This document shows, piece after piece, positions 25,171-34,129 of a DNA stretch of 64,000 bases (its first letter is position 1; every line of letters starts with the position of its first letter). Origin of the DNA: Actinacidiphila acididurans (lineage in GTDB: Bacteria > Actinomycetota > Actinomycetes > Streptomycetales > Streptomycetaceae); the NCBI RefSeq assembly GCF_016918855.1, contig NZ_JADKYB010000011.1, positions 1 to 64,000 of the forward strand, given 5' to 3'. Both the position numbers and the translations under genes were made by a program. The notes below the pieces were generated by a model. The model had not been told where the DNA came from and ran no database searches. It saw only the letters and a program-made list of their open reading frames with translations.

Positions 25171-25356
25171 CCCACCGGCCTCCTCGCGCCTCGTACCCAT
25201 CGGATGACGCCCCACGGCGCCCTTGACGCAGCCGCCCCGGGCGTCCCCGACGAGGGTACGGCCCCGGGGCGGCGCTCCGGCGGTCTTTCCCGGCCACCGG
25301 TCCGCGCGCCGCGGGGGCGCACGGGGTACGGCGGTGGCGCGTGACGAAGGCGCGCG

Positions 25357-26169
25357 CTACACGGCGGCTTCGGTGGCCCGCAGGGCGACGCTCGCCTCGG
25401 CGGTGTGCACCAGGAAGGTGAAAGTCTCCTGGAAGTACAGCTCGATGCTGGTGGCGTCGTGGGACAGGTAGCCGATCGACACGTCCTGACCCAGCCGCAG
25501 CTCGAAGTCGCCGCCGCGGGTGGACAGCAGGAAGGCGCCGTCGATGGCCGGGGCCCAGATGATCTCGCCGTCCAGCAGGCGGGCGATGTGCTCGTGGATC
25601 GGGTAGCCGTGGTCGGAGGTCTCGCTCACCGCGGTGTACGCCTCGGCGCTCAGCGCCAGCGTGTACGCGCCGTCCACGCCGGCCAGCCGCAGCGCGGTGA
25701 CGGCCTGGGCGACGGCGTCGGGGAAGTCCCGCACGTCCGCGGGCAGCAGCAGCTCGCGGTTGGCCGAGCTCGCCCGGATGCCGGTGATGCCGGCCGCCTG
25801 GTAGCCCTCGAAGACCGCGCGGTCCTCGGCGAAGGCGAGCTGCTTGGCCGCGTCCTTGACCGGCTGCCAGTCCGCGTCCTTCGCGCCGCGCTCCACGTCG
25901 TCCACCTGGCGGCGGTCCACGGTGAACGGCACCCGCAGCTCGACCACCGGCTGGGACCGGCGCAGGTGGGCCCGCACCCCCTCGGCCGGCGGGGTCAGCG
26001 CGTCCAGGTGCCCGGTCGCCACCGCGGCCAGCTCCGCCCCGGCGGGGTCGGGCACGTCCACGATCCGGCGGGCCGCGATGTGCCGCTTGAAGGTGCGCGA
26101 CGCCTCGGCCTCCAGGTCGGCCCAGGCCGCGGCCGATATCGGAGCCAGTTCTCGGTGCAGGTTGTTCAC
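25357..26169 (-). CDS. Family 1 encapsulin nanocompartment shell protein
   Basis: A 270-residue HK97-fold shell protein (linocin M18 type). It starts at GTG 26169, overlapping the peroxidase stop as GTGA, so shell and cargo are coupled. Features: HRELAPISAAAWADLEAEASRTFKRHIAARRIVD at the N-terminus (the region that grips the cargo peptide), VPFTVDRRQVDDVERGAKD, AEDRAVFEGY, and the C-terminal SIGYLSHDATSIELYFQETFTF. Subunits should self-assemble into a protein cage holding the DyP peroxidase. Length matches the family. Confidence 0.93.
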   Translation of the reverse strand: MNNLHRELAPISAAAWADLEAEASRTFKRHIAARRIVDVPDPAGAELAAVATGHLDALTPPAEGVRAHLRRSQPVVELRVPFTVDRRQVDDVERGAKDADWQPVKDAAKQLAFAEDRAVFEGYQAAGITGIRASSANRELLLPADVRDFPDAVAQAVTALRLAGVDGAYTLALSAEAYTAVSETSDHGYPIHEHIARLLDGEIIWAPAIDGAFLLSTRGGDFELRLGQDVSIGYLSHDATSIELYFQETFTFLVHTAEASVALRATEAAV

Positions 26170-27227
26170 GGGGTCGTGCTCCTGTTCAGGTTGCCGATGC
26201 CGAGGCTGCCGCCGGACGACGGGGCCGGCGCGAGGACACCGGGCTCCGGCTCGCCCGGCGCGGACGGGATGACGGCCGCCTGCCCGCCGAAGGGCAGCGG
26301 AGGCAGGTCGTCGAGGAAATCGGCCGACGGTACGTAGAAGAGGGTGCCGGTGACGGCGGTGGAGAAGTCCAGGATCCGGTCGTACGGGGCCGACCCGTTG
26401 CCGCAGAACATGGTGTCGAGCATCTGCTCGGTCACCTCGGGCGTGCCGGCGTAGCCGATGAAGTACGTGCCGAACTCGCCGCGGCCGGGGCTGCCGAAGG
26501 GCATGTTGTCCCGCAGGATCTGCCGCTCCTCGCCGTCCGGGCCGGTGATGGTGTTCAGGGCGACGTGCGAGGCGTCCTCGTCCAGCTCCACGTTGCTGGC
26601 CTTGCGGCGGCCGATGATCTTCTCCTGGGCCTCGACCGGCAGCGTGTTCCAGGCGTCCAGGTCGTGCAGGTACTTCTGCACGATGACGTAGCTGCCCCCG
26701 GTGTGGTCCGGGTCCTCGTCGCCGATGAGCGCCGCCGCCTTGGCCGCCGCGCCCTCCGGGTTCTCGGTGCCGTCCACGAAGCCGAGCAGGTCGCGCACGT
26801 CCTGGAACTTGAAGCCCTGCACCTCGTCCTCGAGCGTCACCGCGCCGCGCAGCCGGTCCATGATGTGCGAGGCCAGCAGGAAGCACAGGTCCAGGCGGGT
26901 GGCCCGCAGGTGGAACAGCAGGTCGCCCGGGGTGGCCGGGGCGTGGTGCCGCGGACCCGTCAGCTCACGGAAGGGGTGCAGCTGCGCGGGCCGCGGGTAG
27001 TCGAACAGCCGGTCCCACGCCTGGGAGCCGATGCCCACCACGGAACTCAGCTGCCCGCCGGGCACGCCGAATCCGACCGAACGGCGCAGCCCCGGCAGGT
27101 CGGCCAGCAGGTCCCGGACCCGCTCCTCGCCCCCGGGGTCCACGGTGAGCACCAGGAAAATCGCTGCGGAGGTCAGCGGCCCGAGCACGCCCTGCGGCTC
27201 GGCCCCGGAACCAGAATCCGATGTCAC
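26166..27227 (-). CDS. Dyp-type peroxidase, encapsulin cargo
   Basis: A 353-residue heme peroxidase that oxidises dyes, phenolics or similar donors with hydrogen peroxide. GTG 27227 follows GGAGA. The distal heme motif GFVDGTENPEG contains the catalytic Asp; the proximal region and NMPFGSPGRGEFGTYFIGYA follow. The C-terminus ends in a flexible Pro/Ser-rich tail with SLGIGNLNRST, matching the encapsulin cargo-loading peptide of DyP cargos. It is encoded immediately before the shell gene. A role in oxidative stress is known for relatives and inferred here. Confidence 0.93.
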   Translation of the reverse strand: MTSDSGSGAEPQGVLGPLTSAAIFLVLTVDPGGEERVRDLLADLPGLRRSVGFGVPGGQLSSVVGIGSQAWDRLFDYPRPAQLHPFRELTGPRHHAPATPGDLLFHLRATRLDLCFLLASHIMDRLRGAVTLEDEVQGFKFQDVRDLLGFVDGTENPEGAAAKAAALIGDEDPDHTGGSYVIVQKYLHDLDAWNTLPVEAQEKIIGRRKASNVELDEDASHVALNTITGPDGEERQILRDNMPFGSPGRGEFGTYFIGYAGTPEVTEQMLDTMFCGNGSAPYDRILDFSTAVTGTLFYVPSADFLDDLPPLPFGGQAAVIPSAPGEPEPGVLAPAPSSGGSLGIGNLNRSTTP

Positions 27228-27324
27228 ACCCGGTCTCCTGCGTCGGCGGCGGTTCCCGGCCATTATCACCGTCCGCCTCCGGTTCCGCCCGGGCAGCCCC
27301 CCGCTTTCCGTTCCGTTCCGCGGC

Positions 27325-27367
27325 ACCAGGGGGCCGGAGCGCGGGATCGGCGCCCCGGCCCCCTGGT
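27325..27367. terminator. Hairpin terminator after the secreted-protein gene
   Basis: A perfect 13-bp stem (27325-27337 with 27355-27367) lies four bases past the stop of the leftward gene ending at 27372 and upstream of the peroxidase gene. Confidence 0.7.
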
Positions 27368-27371
27368 CAGC

Positions 27372-28256
27372 TCATCCGCGGGTGTACGTGTAGACGGTCG
27401 TCACCGCGCCGCACACCGACGGCTGGATCATCTCCACCCGCAGCACGCCGGTGGCCGCCTCGTAGTCCACGCCCTCCGACTCCGAGGTGCCCGAGCAGAC
27501 GCTGTCCTGCGGGATCGCGCCCAGGTCGGTGACGTGCCCGGTCACGTCACCGCCGGTCAGCGGCTGCGTCAGGTCCACCTGGAGCAGCGGCTTGTCGTCC
27601 GGGAACAGGGTCTTCGAGGAGTCGTCCGAGGCGCAGATCAGCTGGGTCGGCCCGGTGAAGTCGCAGCCCTGCACGTTGTTGACCGGCACGTCCAGGTGGA
27701 TCAGCCCGGACAGCGCCAGCGAGCCGCCCTTCGGCGCGGTCGCCGGGTTCAGGATCGGCGTCGGGTAGATCTGCAGGTGGTCCATCGTGCCCCACTCGCC
27801 GGCCACCATCCACTGCCCGTCGGGTGACACCGCGTCGAAGGAGTTGTTGTACATCTCGCCCGCCACCAGCGGGTGCGTGTACTCGTACGCGCTTCCCGAG
27901 GGCGTCGTCACCCGGAACATCTTCGACGTGGGCGCCGACGCCCCGCTCTGATAGGCGTCGAACACATACCCGTTCACCGAGTCCGGGTCCCCGATGTGCG
28001 ACCACCCCTCGATCCGGGTGCCCAGCGGGATCGAGCCGACGCCCCGGTACACCACGCTGTCGCCCCCGCCCGCCTGCTGCACGGTGGTGACCCCTTCGCC
28101 CGCCCCCAACGTGCTCTGCAGGCTGCTCCCGGTCTGCGTCCACCCCCCAACCGCATGCGCCGTCGCCGCCACCCCCGCTGCCGCCACCAACATCCCGGCC
28201 GCCACCGCGGCCACCGCTCCCCGCCCAGCCATCCTCGACCAGGTACGCCTGCGCAT
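27372..28256 (-). CDS. Secreted hypothetical protein, beta-propeller-like
   Basis: A 294-residue exported protein. Residues 1-36 form a signal peptide with twin arginine-rich start and an AHA cleavage region. The mature part is rich in Gly, Asp and aromatic residues, with WSHIGDPDSVNGYVFDAYQ, FDAVSPDGQWMVAGEWG and a final cysteine-containing VCGAVTTVYTYTRG. The SPDGQW-type element suggests beta-propeller blades. I do not recognise a specific family or enzyme site. Its gap to the next gene on the right is over 500 bases and contains repeats. Confidence 0.7.
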   Translation of the reverse strand: MRRRTWSRMAGRGAVAAVAAGMLVAAAGVAATAHAVGGWTQTGSSLQSTLGAGEGVTTVQQAGGGDSVVYRGVGSIPLGTRIEGWSHIGDPDSVNGYVFDAYQSGASAPTSKMFRVTTPSGSAYEYTHPLVAGEMYNNSFDAVSPDGQWMVAGEWGTMDHLQIYPTPILNPATAPKGGSLALSGLIHLDVPVNNVQGCDFTGPTQLICASDDSSKTLFPDDKPLLQVDLTQPLTGGDVTGHVTDLGAIPQDSVCSGTSESEGVDYEAATGVLRVEMIQPSVCGAVTTVYTYTRG

Positions 28257-28825
28257 TAGTGCTCCCTGTGTTCTCGGTGGGACGTTTCCGCCCCCTCCCT
28301 ACCCCCACCACCCCATCTCGCAGTGCCCATGACACGTCCATCCGGTAAATCCCGGCCCTCCGCACGAAGCTGAGCCCTCATCGGTTGCCCGGGCCCATAT
28401 GTGCGGCTCTTTGAGGGGTGGGGCGCCTACATCCGCGGCCGGCGCCGCGCGGCCGTGCGCCTGGCGGCGTGGGGTGGACGCGGTGGTCGGTGGCGGGACG
28501 TGGGAGTAGCCGCACCCCTTTCGGCGCGTGGGGCTGTGTTCGGTGCGCTGCTGGTGGTCCGGGTGGGTGCAACCAGTCGCGAGCACCCGGCGTGCAAGGC
28601 GGAGGTGGCCGTGCGGGGGCAGCCGCAGCAATCAGGGGCGCGGGGCTGTATCTGATGTGCGGCTGGCGCCGCGTGGGCGCGATCAGCCACAGCGCACCGG
28701 CACCCGGCAGCGCACCCCAGGACCGTTTGGCGAGGAGCTGCCCCGCAGGGGGAAGCCGAACCACCTCAAGCCGAGGCCGGGACGAAGATTGAGAAAAGGG
28801 TGGACGTACGGACATAGGGTGAGAC
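28257..28825. repeat. Intergenic region with streptomycete GC-rich repeat units
   Basis: No convincing gene was found. At 28635-28690 lies a unit GGGGCGCGGGGCTGTATC... continuing TGATGTGCGGCTGG and CGCCGCGTGGGCGCGA that matches, on the other strand, the repeat between modA and modB (11554-11615). Further short palindromic pieces lie at 28430-28620. A possible promoter for the SpoIIE gene is TTGAGA near 28790 with ACATAG about 17 bases later. Confidence 0.5.
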
Positions 28826-30127
28826 ATGGATGAGTACGACCTCGACGAAGCCACCCAGCACGCGTTGGACCGATTGACGCTGCTGGTGGACGCGGGCTCC
28901 GCCCTGGCCAGCACATTGGAATTGCGGGAAGCGCTCCGCAGGGTGTGCAGGATCGTGGCGCAGCGGCTGGGCGGGTGGTGCGCGGTGGACGTGGTCGAGG
29001 AGGACGGCCGGATCCACCGGGTGTGCGTGGTGCACGGCGATCACGGCGAGACGGGTGACCGCCCGTGGGAAGGGCATTTGCCACCGCTGCCGCCCCGCGG
29101 CCGGGAGCCGGGCCCGCTGCGCAGGGTCCTGGACGGCGCCGGCCCGCTCCTGCTGGACCGCGACGCGCTGGCCGCGGCCCGTGCGCACGGCGAACCGGTG
29201 GACACCGGCCGGCCCGGCCCGCTGCGGGGCCCGCTCGCCGACTCCGCGGTCATCGCCCCGCTGCGCTCCCGCGGCGAGATCATGGGCGCGCTCACGGTGG
29301 CCCGCCCGGACCCCCGCGCCCCGCTGCTCGGCGACGACGTGGCGCTGGTCGCCGACCTCACCCACCGGGTCGCGCTGGCCGTGGACAACGCCCGCCTCCA
29401 CCAGCAGGCCCGCCACGTCGCGGAACTCCTCCAGCGCTCGCTGCTGCCCGACCTGCCGCGCCCGGACGCGTTGCGGCTCGCCGCGCGCTACGTCCCCTCG
29501 CCGGACGCCGCGGAGGTCGGCGGCGACTGGTACGACAGCTTCGTCCTGCCCGGCGGCGCCACCGCACTGATCATCGGCGACGTCACCGGGCACGACCTGC
29601 ACGCCGCGATCGCCATGAGCCACCTGCGCAACATGCTGCGCGGCATCGCCTGCGACCGGGAGGAACCGCCGGGCGCGATCCTGCGCCGGCTGGACATCGC
29701 GCACAGCAACCTGCTCCCGGAGGACACCGCCACCTGCCTGTACGGCCTGCTGGAAGGCCCGCCGGGCGGCCCCTGGCAGTTCCACCACGCCTCGGCCGGC
29801 CACCCGCCGCCGCTGCTGATCACCGCCGACGGCGACAGCCGCTACCTGACGGGCGGCCGGGGCGTACTGCTGGGCGCGAGCCCCGAGCGCGAGCGCGGCA
29901 GCGTGATCGAGTCGCTGCCGCCCGGCGCCACCCTGCTGCTCTACACCGATGGCCTGATCGAACGCCGCACCGAATCGCTCGACCAGGGCATGGTGCGGCT
30001 GCGCCGCCAGGCCGCCGGACTGGTCGGCGAACCGCTGGACGCCCTGTGCGACGGGCTCCTGGCCGCCCTCGGCTCCGGCGCGGACGACGACGTCGCCCTT
30101 CTGGCCCTGCGCCTCCCGGAAGCCTGA
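28826..30127 (+). CDS. GAF domain SpoIIE-type serine/threonine phosphatase
   Basis: A 433-residue cytosolic signalling protein. Residues about 20-190 form a GAF sensor (ALASTLELREALRRVCRIVAQRL, then SAVIAPLRSRGEIMGALTVA). Residues about 200-430 are a PP2C/SpoIIE phosphatase: QRSLLPDL at the entry, AEVGGDWYDSFVLPGG with the metal-binding GD, IIGDVTGHDLHAA, the DGLIERR motif and the final DDDVALLALRL. Such proteins usually dephosphorylate anti-anti-sigma factors and pair with RsbW-like kinases, two of which lie elsewhere in the window. The signal sensed is unknown. Confidence 0.9.
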   Translation: MDEYDLDEATQHALDRLTLLVDAGSALASTLELREALRRVCRIVAQRLGGWCAVDVVEEDGRIHRVCVVHGDHGETGDRPWEGHLPPLPPRGREPGPLRRVLDGAGPLLLDRDALAAARAHGEPVDTGRPGPLRGPLADSAVIAPLRSRGEIMGALTVARPDPRAPLLGDDVALVADLTHRVALAVDNARLHQQARHVAELLQRSLLPDLPRPDALRLAARYVPSPDAAEVGGDWYDSFVLPGGATALIIGDVTGHDLHAAIAMSHLRNMLRGIACDREEPPGAILRRLDIAHSNLLPEDTATCLYGLLEGPPGGPWQFHHASAGHPPPLLITADGDSRYLTGGRGVLLGASPERERGSVIESLPPGATLLLYTDGLIERRTESLDQGMVRLRRQAAGLVGEPLDALCDGLLAALGSGADDDVALLALRLPEA

Positions 30128-30230
30128 GCCGTACGACACCCGCACCCGGCGGCCGGGAACGCGAGGGCCCGCGGCGCCCTCTTCCCGGACGGCACTTCGC
30201 ACCGCACCGACCGTGTTCCGGGAGAGGCTC

Positions 30231-31166
30231 ATGACGCCCAGCCGCAGGGCCCTGCTGGCAGCGCTCGGGGGAGGGCTGCTGGCCGGCTGCGCCCCACCCG
30301 CGGCGCACCCCGCGCGCAGCACACCGACGCCGGCACCGACGGCGGCGAACGGGGCGCCGGAGGCGGCCGGCGGCACCCGGCCGGGGCCGGGAGCGCCGAC
30401 GGTGAGCCGGGCCGAGATCGTGGCCCGTTACGGCCATCGCCGGCCGCACGCCTGGGGCTTCGACGCGCCCGGCGTCGTACGGACGGTGCCGGCACCGGAA
30501 GGGGAGCGGATCCTCGCGCTGACCTTCGACGCCTGCGGCGGCCGGGGTGGCAGCGGCTACGACCGGGCGCTGATCGCACTGCTGCGCCGGCACGAGGTGC
30601 CGGCCACGCTGTTCCTCAACTCCCGCTGGATCGACGCCAATCCGGCCGCTTTCCGGGCGCTGGCCCGCGAGCCGCTGTTCGAGATCGCCAACCACGGCAC
30701 CCGGCACCGCCCGCTGTCGGTGGCGGGCCGCTCGGCGTACGGCATCCCGGGCACGCGCGACGCGGGCCAGGTGTACGACGAGGTGTCCGGCAACCACCTG
30801 AAGCTCACCCGGCTGCTGGGCGAGCCGCCACGCTTCTTCCGCTCCGGCACCGCCTACCTCGACGACGTGGCCGCGCGGATCGTCACCGATCTGGGGGAGC
30901 GCCCGGTGACCTTCTCCGTCAACGGCGACGCGGGCGCCACCTTCACCCCTGCGCAGGTCAGGGCGTCCGTCGAGGCCGCGCCGCCCGGTTCGGTGGTGAT
31001 CGGGCACATGAACCACCCGGAGGGCGGTACGGCGAAGGGCTTCGCCGCCGCCCTGCCGCGCCTGCTGGCCGGCGGCCACCGATTCGTCCGCCTCGGCGAG
31101 ATACCGCACCGGGCCCGGCCCCGCCGACCGGTCCGGGCCGCACCGGGCTCCACCTCCTCCAGGTAG
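30231..31166 (+). CDS. Polysaccharide deacetylase family lipoprotein
   Basis: A 311-residue exported protein. ATG 30231 follows GAGAGG. The N-terminus SRRALLAALGGGLLAGC has a twin-arginine-like start and a lipobox cysteine, so membrane anchoring is likely. A Pro/Ala-rich linker leads to a NodB-like domain with ILALTFDACGGRGGSGYD in place of the classic TFDDG, the metal-binding NHGTRHRPL and a C-terminal GSVVIGHMNHPEGG motif. The TFDAC variant occurs in a known subgroup. It probably deacetylates cell-wall or other extracellular sugars. Substrate is unknown. Confidence 0.85.
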   Translation: MTPSRRALLAALGGGLLAGCAPPAAHPARSTPTPAPTAANGAPEAAGGTRPGPGAPTVSRAEIVARYGHRRPHAWGFDAPGVVRTVPAPEGERILALTFDACGGRGGSGYDRALIALLRRHEVPATLFLNSRWIDANPAAFRALAREPLFEIANHGTRHRPLSVAGRSAYGIPGTRDAGQVYDEVSGNHLKLTRLLGEPPRFFRSGTAYLDDVAARIVTDLGERPVTFSVNGDAGATFTPAQVRASVEAAPPGSVVIGHMNHPEGGTAKGFAAALPRLLAGGHRFVRLGEIPHRARPRRPVRAAPGSTSSR

Positions 31167-31180
31167 CCAGTCCAGACTGG
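31167..31180. promoter_or_regulatory. Palindromic operator before the MFS gene
   Basis: A perfect inverted repeat CCAGTCCAGACTGG lies directly after the deacetylase stop and 24 bases before the MFS start, followed by TGGACAGTTTTAG. The position suits a repressor of the transporter gene; the regulator is not identified. Confidence 0.5.
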
Positions 31181-31204
31181 ACAGTTTTAGCTGAAGGAAT
31201 TACC

Positions 31205-32602
31205 GTGGGGGTCATGCCCACGACCGGAACCCGCCCCCGTACGCCCATGGCCTTCGACCGGCGCCTGCTCGCGCCGATGATCCTGGGCTCGGTGCTCAAT
31301 CCGGTGAACTCCTCGGTGCTCTCGGTCTCGCTGGTGCCGATCGGCGCGGCCTTCGGCGCACCGCCCTCGCGTACCGCCTGGCTGATCTCCGCCCTCTACC
31401 TGGCGACCGCGATAGGCCAGCCGGTCGTGGGCCGGCTGATCGACCTGTACGGCCCGCGCCGCCTGTACCTGACCAGCACCGCGCTCACCGGGATCGCGGG
31501 GCTGCTCGGCACCTTCGCGCCGAGCCTGGGCGTGCTGATCGCGGCCCGGGTGCTGCTCGGCTTCGGCACCTGCGCGGGCTACCCGGCCTCGATGTACCTG
31601 ATCCGCAGCGAGGCCCGGCGCACCGGCGCGGAGAGCCCGGCCGGTGTGCTGACCGCGCTGGCCGTCGCCAACCAGACCATCGCGGTCATCGGCCCCTCCC
31701 TCGGCGGCCTGCTGATCGGCGCGGGCGGCTGGCGCAGCACCCTGGCCCTGAACCTCCCGCTGTCCGCGGCCTGCCTGCTGCTCGGCAGCCGGCGGCTGCC
31801 CACGACCCGTCCGCCGGCCGCGTCCGGCCGCCCCCGCCTGGACCTGCCGGGCATGGGGCTGTTCGCCGCCATGCTGCTCACGCTGCTGCTGTTCCTGATG
31901 TCGCCGCGGGTTCACAACTGGTACCTGCCGCTGATGACCGTCCTTGCCGCCGCCGCCCTCGTGGCCCGCGAACTGCGCACCGAGGGGCCGTTCATCGACC
32001 TGCGGGTGCTCGGCGGCAACCCGCCGCTGCTGCTCACGTACATCCGCAGCCTGCTCGCGTACACCGTCTCGTACGCCTTCGTCTACGGCTATACGCAGTG
32101 GCTGGAGGACGGCCGCGGGCTGAGCGCGTCGCGCACCGGGCTCGCCCAACTGCCGCTGTTCGCCGTGGCGATCGCGGTGTCCACCACCACCGGGCGCAGC
32201 CGGCAGGTGCGCGGCAAGCTGATGGCCGGCGCGGTCGGACAACTCGCCGCGTGCGCGCTGCTGCTGCCGCTCGGGCCGCACAGCGGGGTGTGGCTGCTGG
32301 TGGCGATCGCCCTCGTCATGGGCGTGCCCCAGGGGCTCAACTCCCTGGCCCTGCAGAATTCCGTCTACCGGCAGGCGGAGCCGGAGCGGATGGGGTCCTC
32401 GGCCGGACTGCTGCGCACCTTCGGCTACTTGGGCGCGATCATCGCCTCCGCCGCCAACGGCGCCTTCTTCCCGCACCGCGCGGACACCGCCGGCCTGCAC
32501 CACCTGGTGTGGTTCCTGCTGGCGATCGCCGCGCTCTTCCTGGCCGTCACCGCGGCCGACCGGTCCCTCGGACGGACCCGCGAGCCGGACCCGGTCCGAT
32601 GA
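31205..32602 (+). CDS. MFS transporter, drug-efflux type
   Basis: A 465-residue integral membrane protein with about 12-14 predicted segments. GTG 31205 follows GAAGGA. It has the loop motif VGRLIDLYGPRRLYL after segment 2, RVLLGFGTCAGYP, and the segment-5 motif NQTIAVIGPSLGGLLIG typical of drug:H+ antiporters. It should export a small molecule or act in drug resistance. A palindrome before the gene suggests its own repressor, perhaps the TetR protein 2.3 kb downstream, but that regulator has a different palindrome at its own promoter. Confidence 0.87.
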   Translation: MGVMPTTGTRPRTPMAFDRRLLAPMILGSVLNPVNSSVLSVSLVPIGAAFGAPPSRTAWLISALYLATAIGQPVVGRLIDLYGPRRLYLTSTALTGIAGLLGTFAPSLGVLIAARVLLGFGTCAGYPASMYLIRSEARRTGAESPAGVLTALAVANQTIAVIGPSLGGLLIGAGGWRSTLALNLPLSAACLLLGSRRLPTTRPPAASGRPRLDLPGMGLFAAMLLTLLLFLMSPRVHNWYLPLMTVLAAAALVARELRTEGPFIDLRVLGGNPPLLLTYIRSLLAYTVSYAFVYGYTQWLEDGRGLSASRTGLAQLPLFAVAIAVSTTTGRSRQVRGKLMAGAVGQLAACALLLPLGPHSGVWLLVAIALVMGVPQGLNSLALQNSVYRQAEPERMGSSAGLLRTFGYLGAIIASAANGAFFPHRADTAGLHHLVWFLLAIAALFLAVTAADRSLGRTREPDPVR

Positions 32603-32748
32603 GCCGGCGCCCGACCGGCGCCGTATCACCGGCGGAACAGCCCGGACCAACTCCTTTGCGCCAACCGCGTACGGAGCCGGCCCGGCATCGACCCACCGCC
32701 CTTGCGGCGGTGCTCCCCAACTCCCCAGCACAGGAAGCCGAGTAACCC

Positions 32749-33303
32749 ATGACCACCACCGCCCTGCTCGTGATGGACGTGCAGCAGGCCATTGTCGGTC
32801 GCGCCGAGCACGGCCCCGACTACCTGCCGCGGCTGGCCCGCGCGCTCGACGCCGCACGCGACGGCGGCATTCCGGTTCTCCACGTGGTCATCGGCTTCCG
32901 CGCCGGGCACCCGGAGAACAGCGGGCGGAACCGGGCGTTCGCGGCCCTGCCGCCGGGCGCGTTCACCGCGGACGACCCGGGCGCCGCGATCCACCCCGCG
33001 GTGGCGCCGCGGCCCGGCGAGACGGTGATCACCAAGAAGCGGGTGAGCGCCTTCACCGGCTCCGACCTGGAGGTTGTGCTGCGCTCGGGCGGCATCGACC
33101 ACTTGGTGCTGGCCGGGATCGCGACCAGTGGTGTGGTGCTCTCCACGCTGCGTCAGGCCGCCGACCTCGACTACCGGATCACCGTCCTGGCCGACGGCTG
33201 CCTCGACCCGGACCCCGAGGTGCACCGCGTGCTCACCGAGAAGGTCTTCCCGCGGCAGGCCGAGGTGCTGACCGTCGACGAATGGGTCAAGACGGCCGGT
33301 TAG
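32749..33303 (+). CDS. Isochorismatase-like family protein without catalytic cysteine
   Basis: A 184-residue soluble protein. The catalytic-triad Asp is in TALLVMDVQQAIV and the Lys in TVITKKRVSAFTGSDLE. The position normally occupied by the nucleophilic Cys reads GIATSGVVLST, with Gly in place of Cys. That is a known subgroup; a cysteine-dependent amidase role (nicotinamidase-like) is therefore unlikely and an isochorismatase-type vinyl-ether hydrolase or other role is possible. No siderophore genes are adjacent. Start at ATG 32749; GGAAGCCGAG is only a weak ribosome site. Confidence 0.82.
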   Translation: MTTTALLVMDVQQAIVGRAEHGPDYLPRLARALDAARDGGIPVLHVVIGFRAGHPENSGRNRAFAALPPGAFTADDPGAAIHPAVAPRPGETVITKKRVSAFTGSDLEVVLRSGGIDHLVLAGIATSGVVLSTLRQAADLDYRITVLADGCLDPDPEVHRVLTEKVFPRQAEVLTVDEWVKTAG

Positions 33304-33448
33304 CAGGCAATACCTCGCCCGAAGCGGTCCGCGGTCCGGCCGGCCGCGGGCCGCCGCTCCGGGCTGCGCATGAGACGCGGACGACGCCCGGACCGCGCAC
33401 CGGAATTGGCTCATTCGGCCCGCACCCGCGGTGCCCTCTGCCAGACTG

Positions 33449-33464
33449 GGTAAGCAGGCTTACC
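33449..33464. promoter_or_regulatory. TetR autoregulatory palindrome
   Basis: The perfect inverted repeat GGTAAGCAGGCTTACC (7+2+7) lies 26 bases before the TetR start, in the expected place for an autoregulatory operator. Confidence 0.65.
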
Positions 33465-33489
33465 GCAGTCGCGTGGAGGGTGTGCCGAG

Positions 33490-34128
33490 GTGCAAAGCGA
33501 GAGCGTAGCCGGATTGCGCGCCCGGCGCAGGGACGAACGCCGGGCCCGGCTGATGACCGCGGGGCGCGACCTCTTCGCAGGCCATGGGTATGACAGGACG
33601 ACCATCGGACAAGTGTGCTCGTCCGCGAAGGTCTCCATGCGGGCGTTCTACGAGGAGTTCGACAGCAAGCAGGCACTCCTCCTCGCGGTGCACGAAAAAG
33701 TCACCGCGGCCGGCATGGAGGCCGTCGCCGCGGTAATGCGCGCGCCCGATATCGACTCCGTCCCCACCGCCGAACGCATCGGCCGGCTGTTCGGGGCTTT
33801 CGCGGAAGCCGTCACCCAGGACGTGCAGGGCGCCAAGGTCGCCTACGTCGAAGTCCTCGCGGCCGGGAGGGAGGTCGAGGAGCACCGCCTCATGTGGCGC
33901 TCGCTGTGGACCGACTTCTTCGTCGCCGAGATGGGCCGGGCCGTCAAGCTCGGCGAGGCCGTCGACCGCGACTACTCCTTGGCGATCGTCGCCCTGATCG
34001 GCGCCGTCAACGAGGTGCTGGCGCACTGGAGCCGGCAGGCGCGGAGCGTGCCGCCCGCCCTCCTCGCCCGCGAACTGGCCCGGCTCACCCTGGGCACCCT
34101 CGGCGTGCCGATCCCCGAGGAGTGGTGA
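33490..34128 (+). CDS. TetR family transcriptional regulator
   Basis: A 212-residue regulator starting at GTG 33490, after GGAGGG. The N-terminal helix-turn-helix is RRARLMTAGRDLFAGHGYDRTTIGQVCSSAKVSMRAFYEEF in outline, with KVSMRAFYEEF as recognition helix. The C-terminal ligand domain is not related to a family I can name. A perfect palindrome in its promoter suggests autoregulation. The small gene 34130-34348 follows after one base and is probably co-expressed. Confidence 0.88.
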   Translation: MQSESVAGLRARRRDERRARLMTAGRDLFAGHGYDRTTIGQVCSSAKVSMRAFYEEFDSKQALLLAVHEKVTAAGMEAVAAVMRAPDIDSVPTAERIGRLFGAFAEAVTQDVQGAKVAYVEVLAAGREVEEHRLMWRSLWTDFFVAEMGRAVKLGEAVDRDYSLAIVALIGAVNEVLAHWSRQARSVPPALLARELARLTLGTLGVPIPEEW

Positions 34129-34129
34129 G

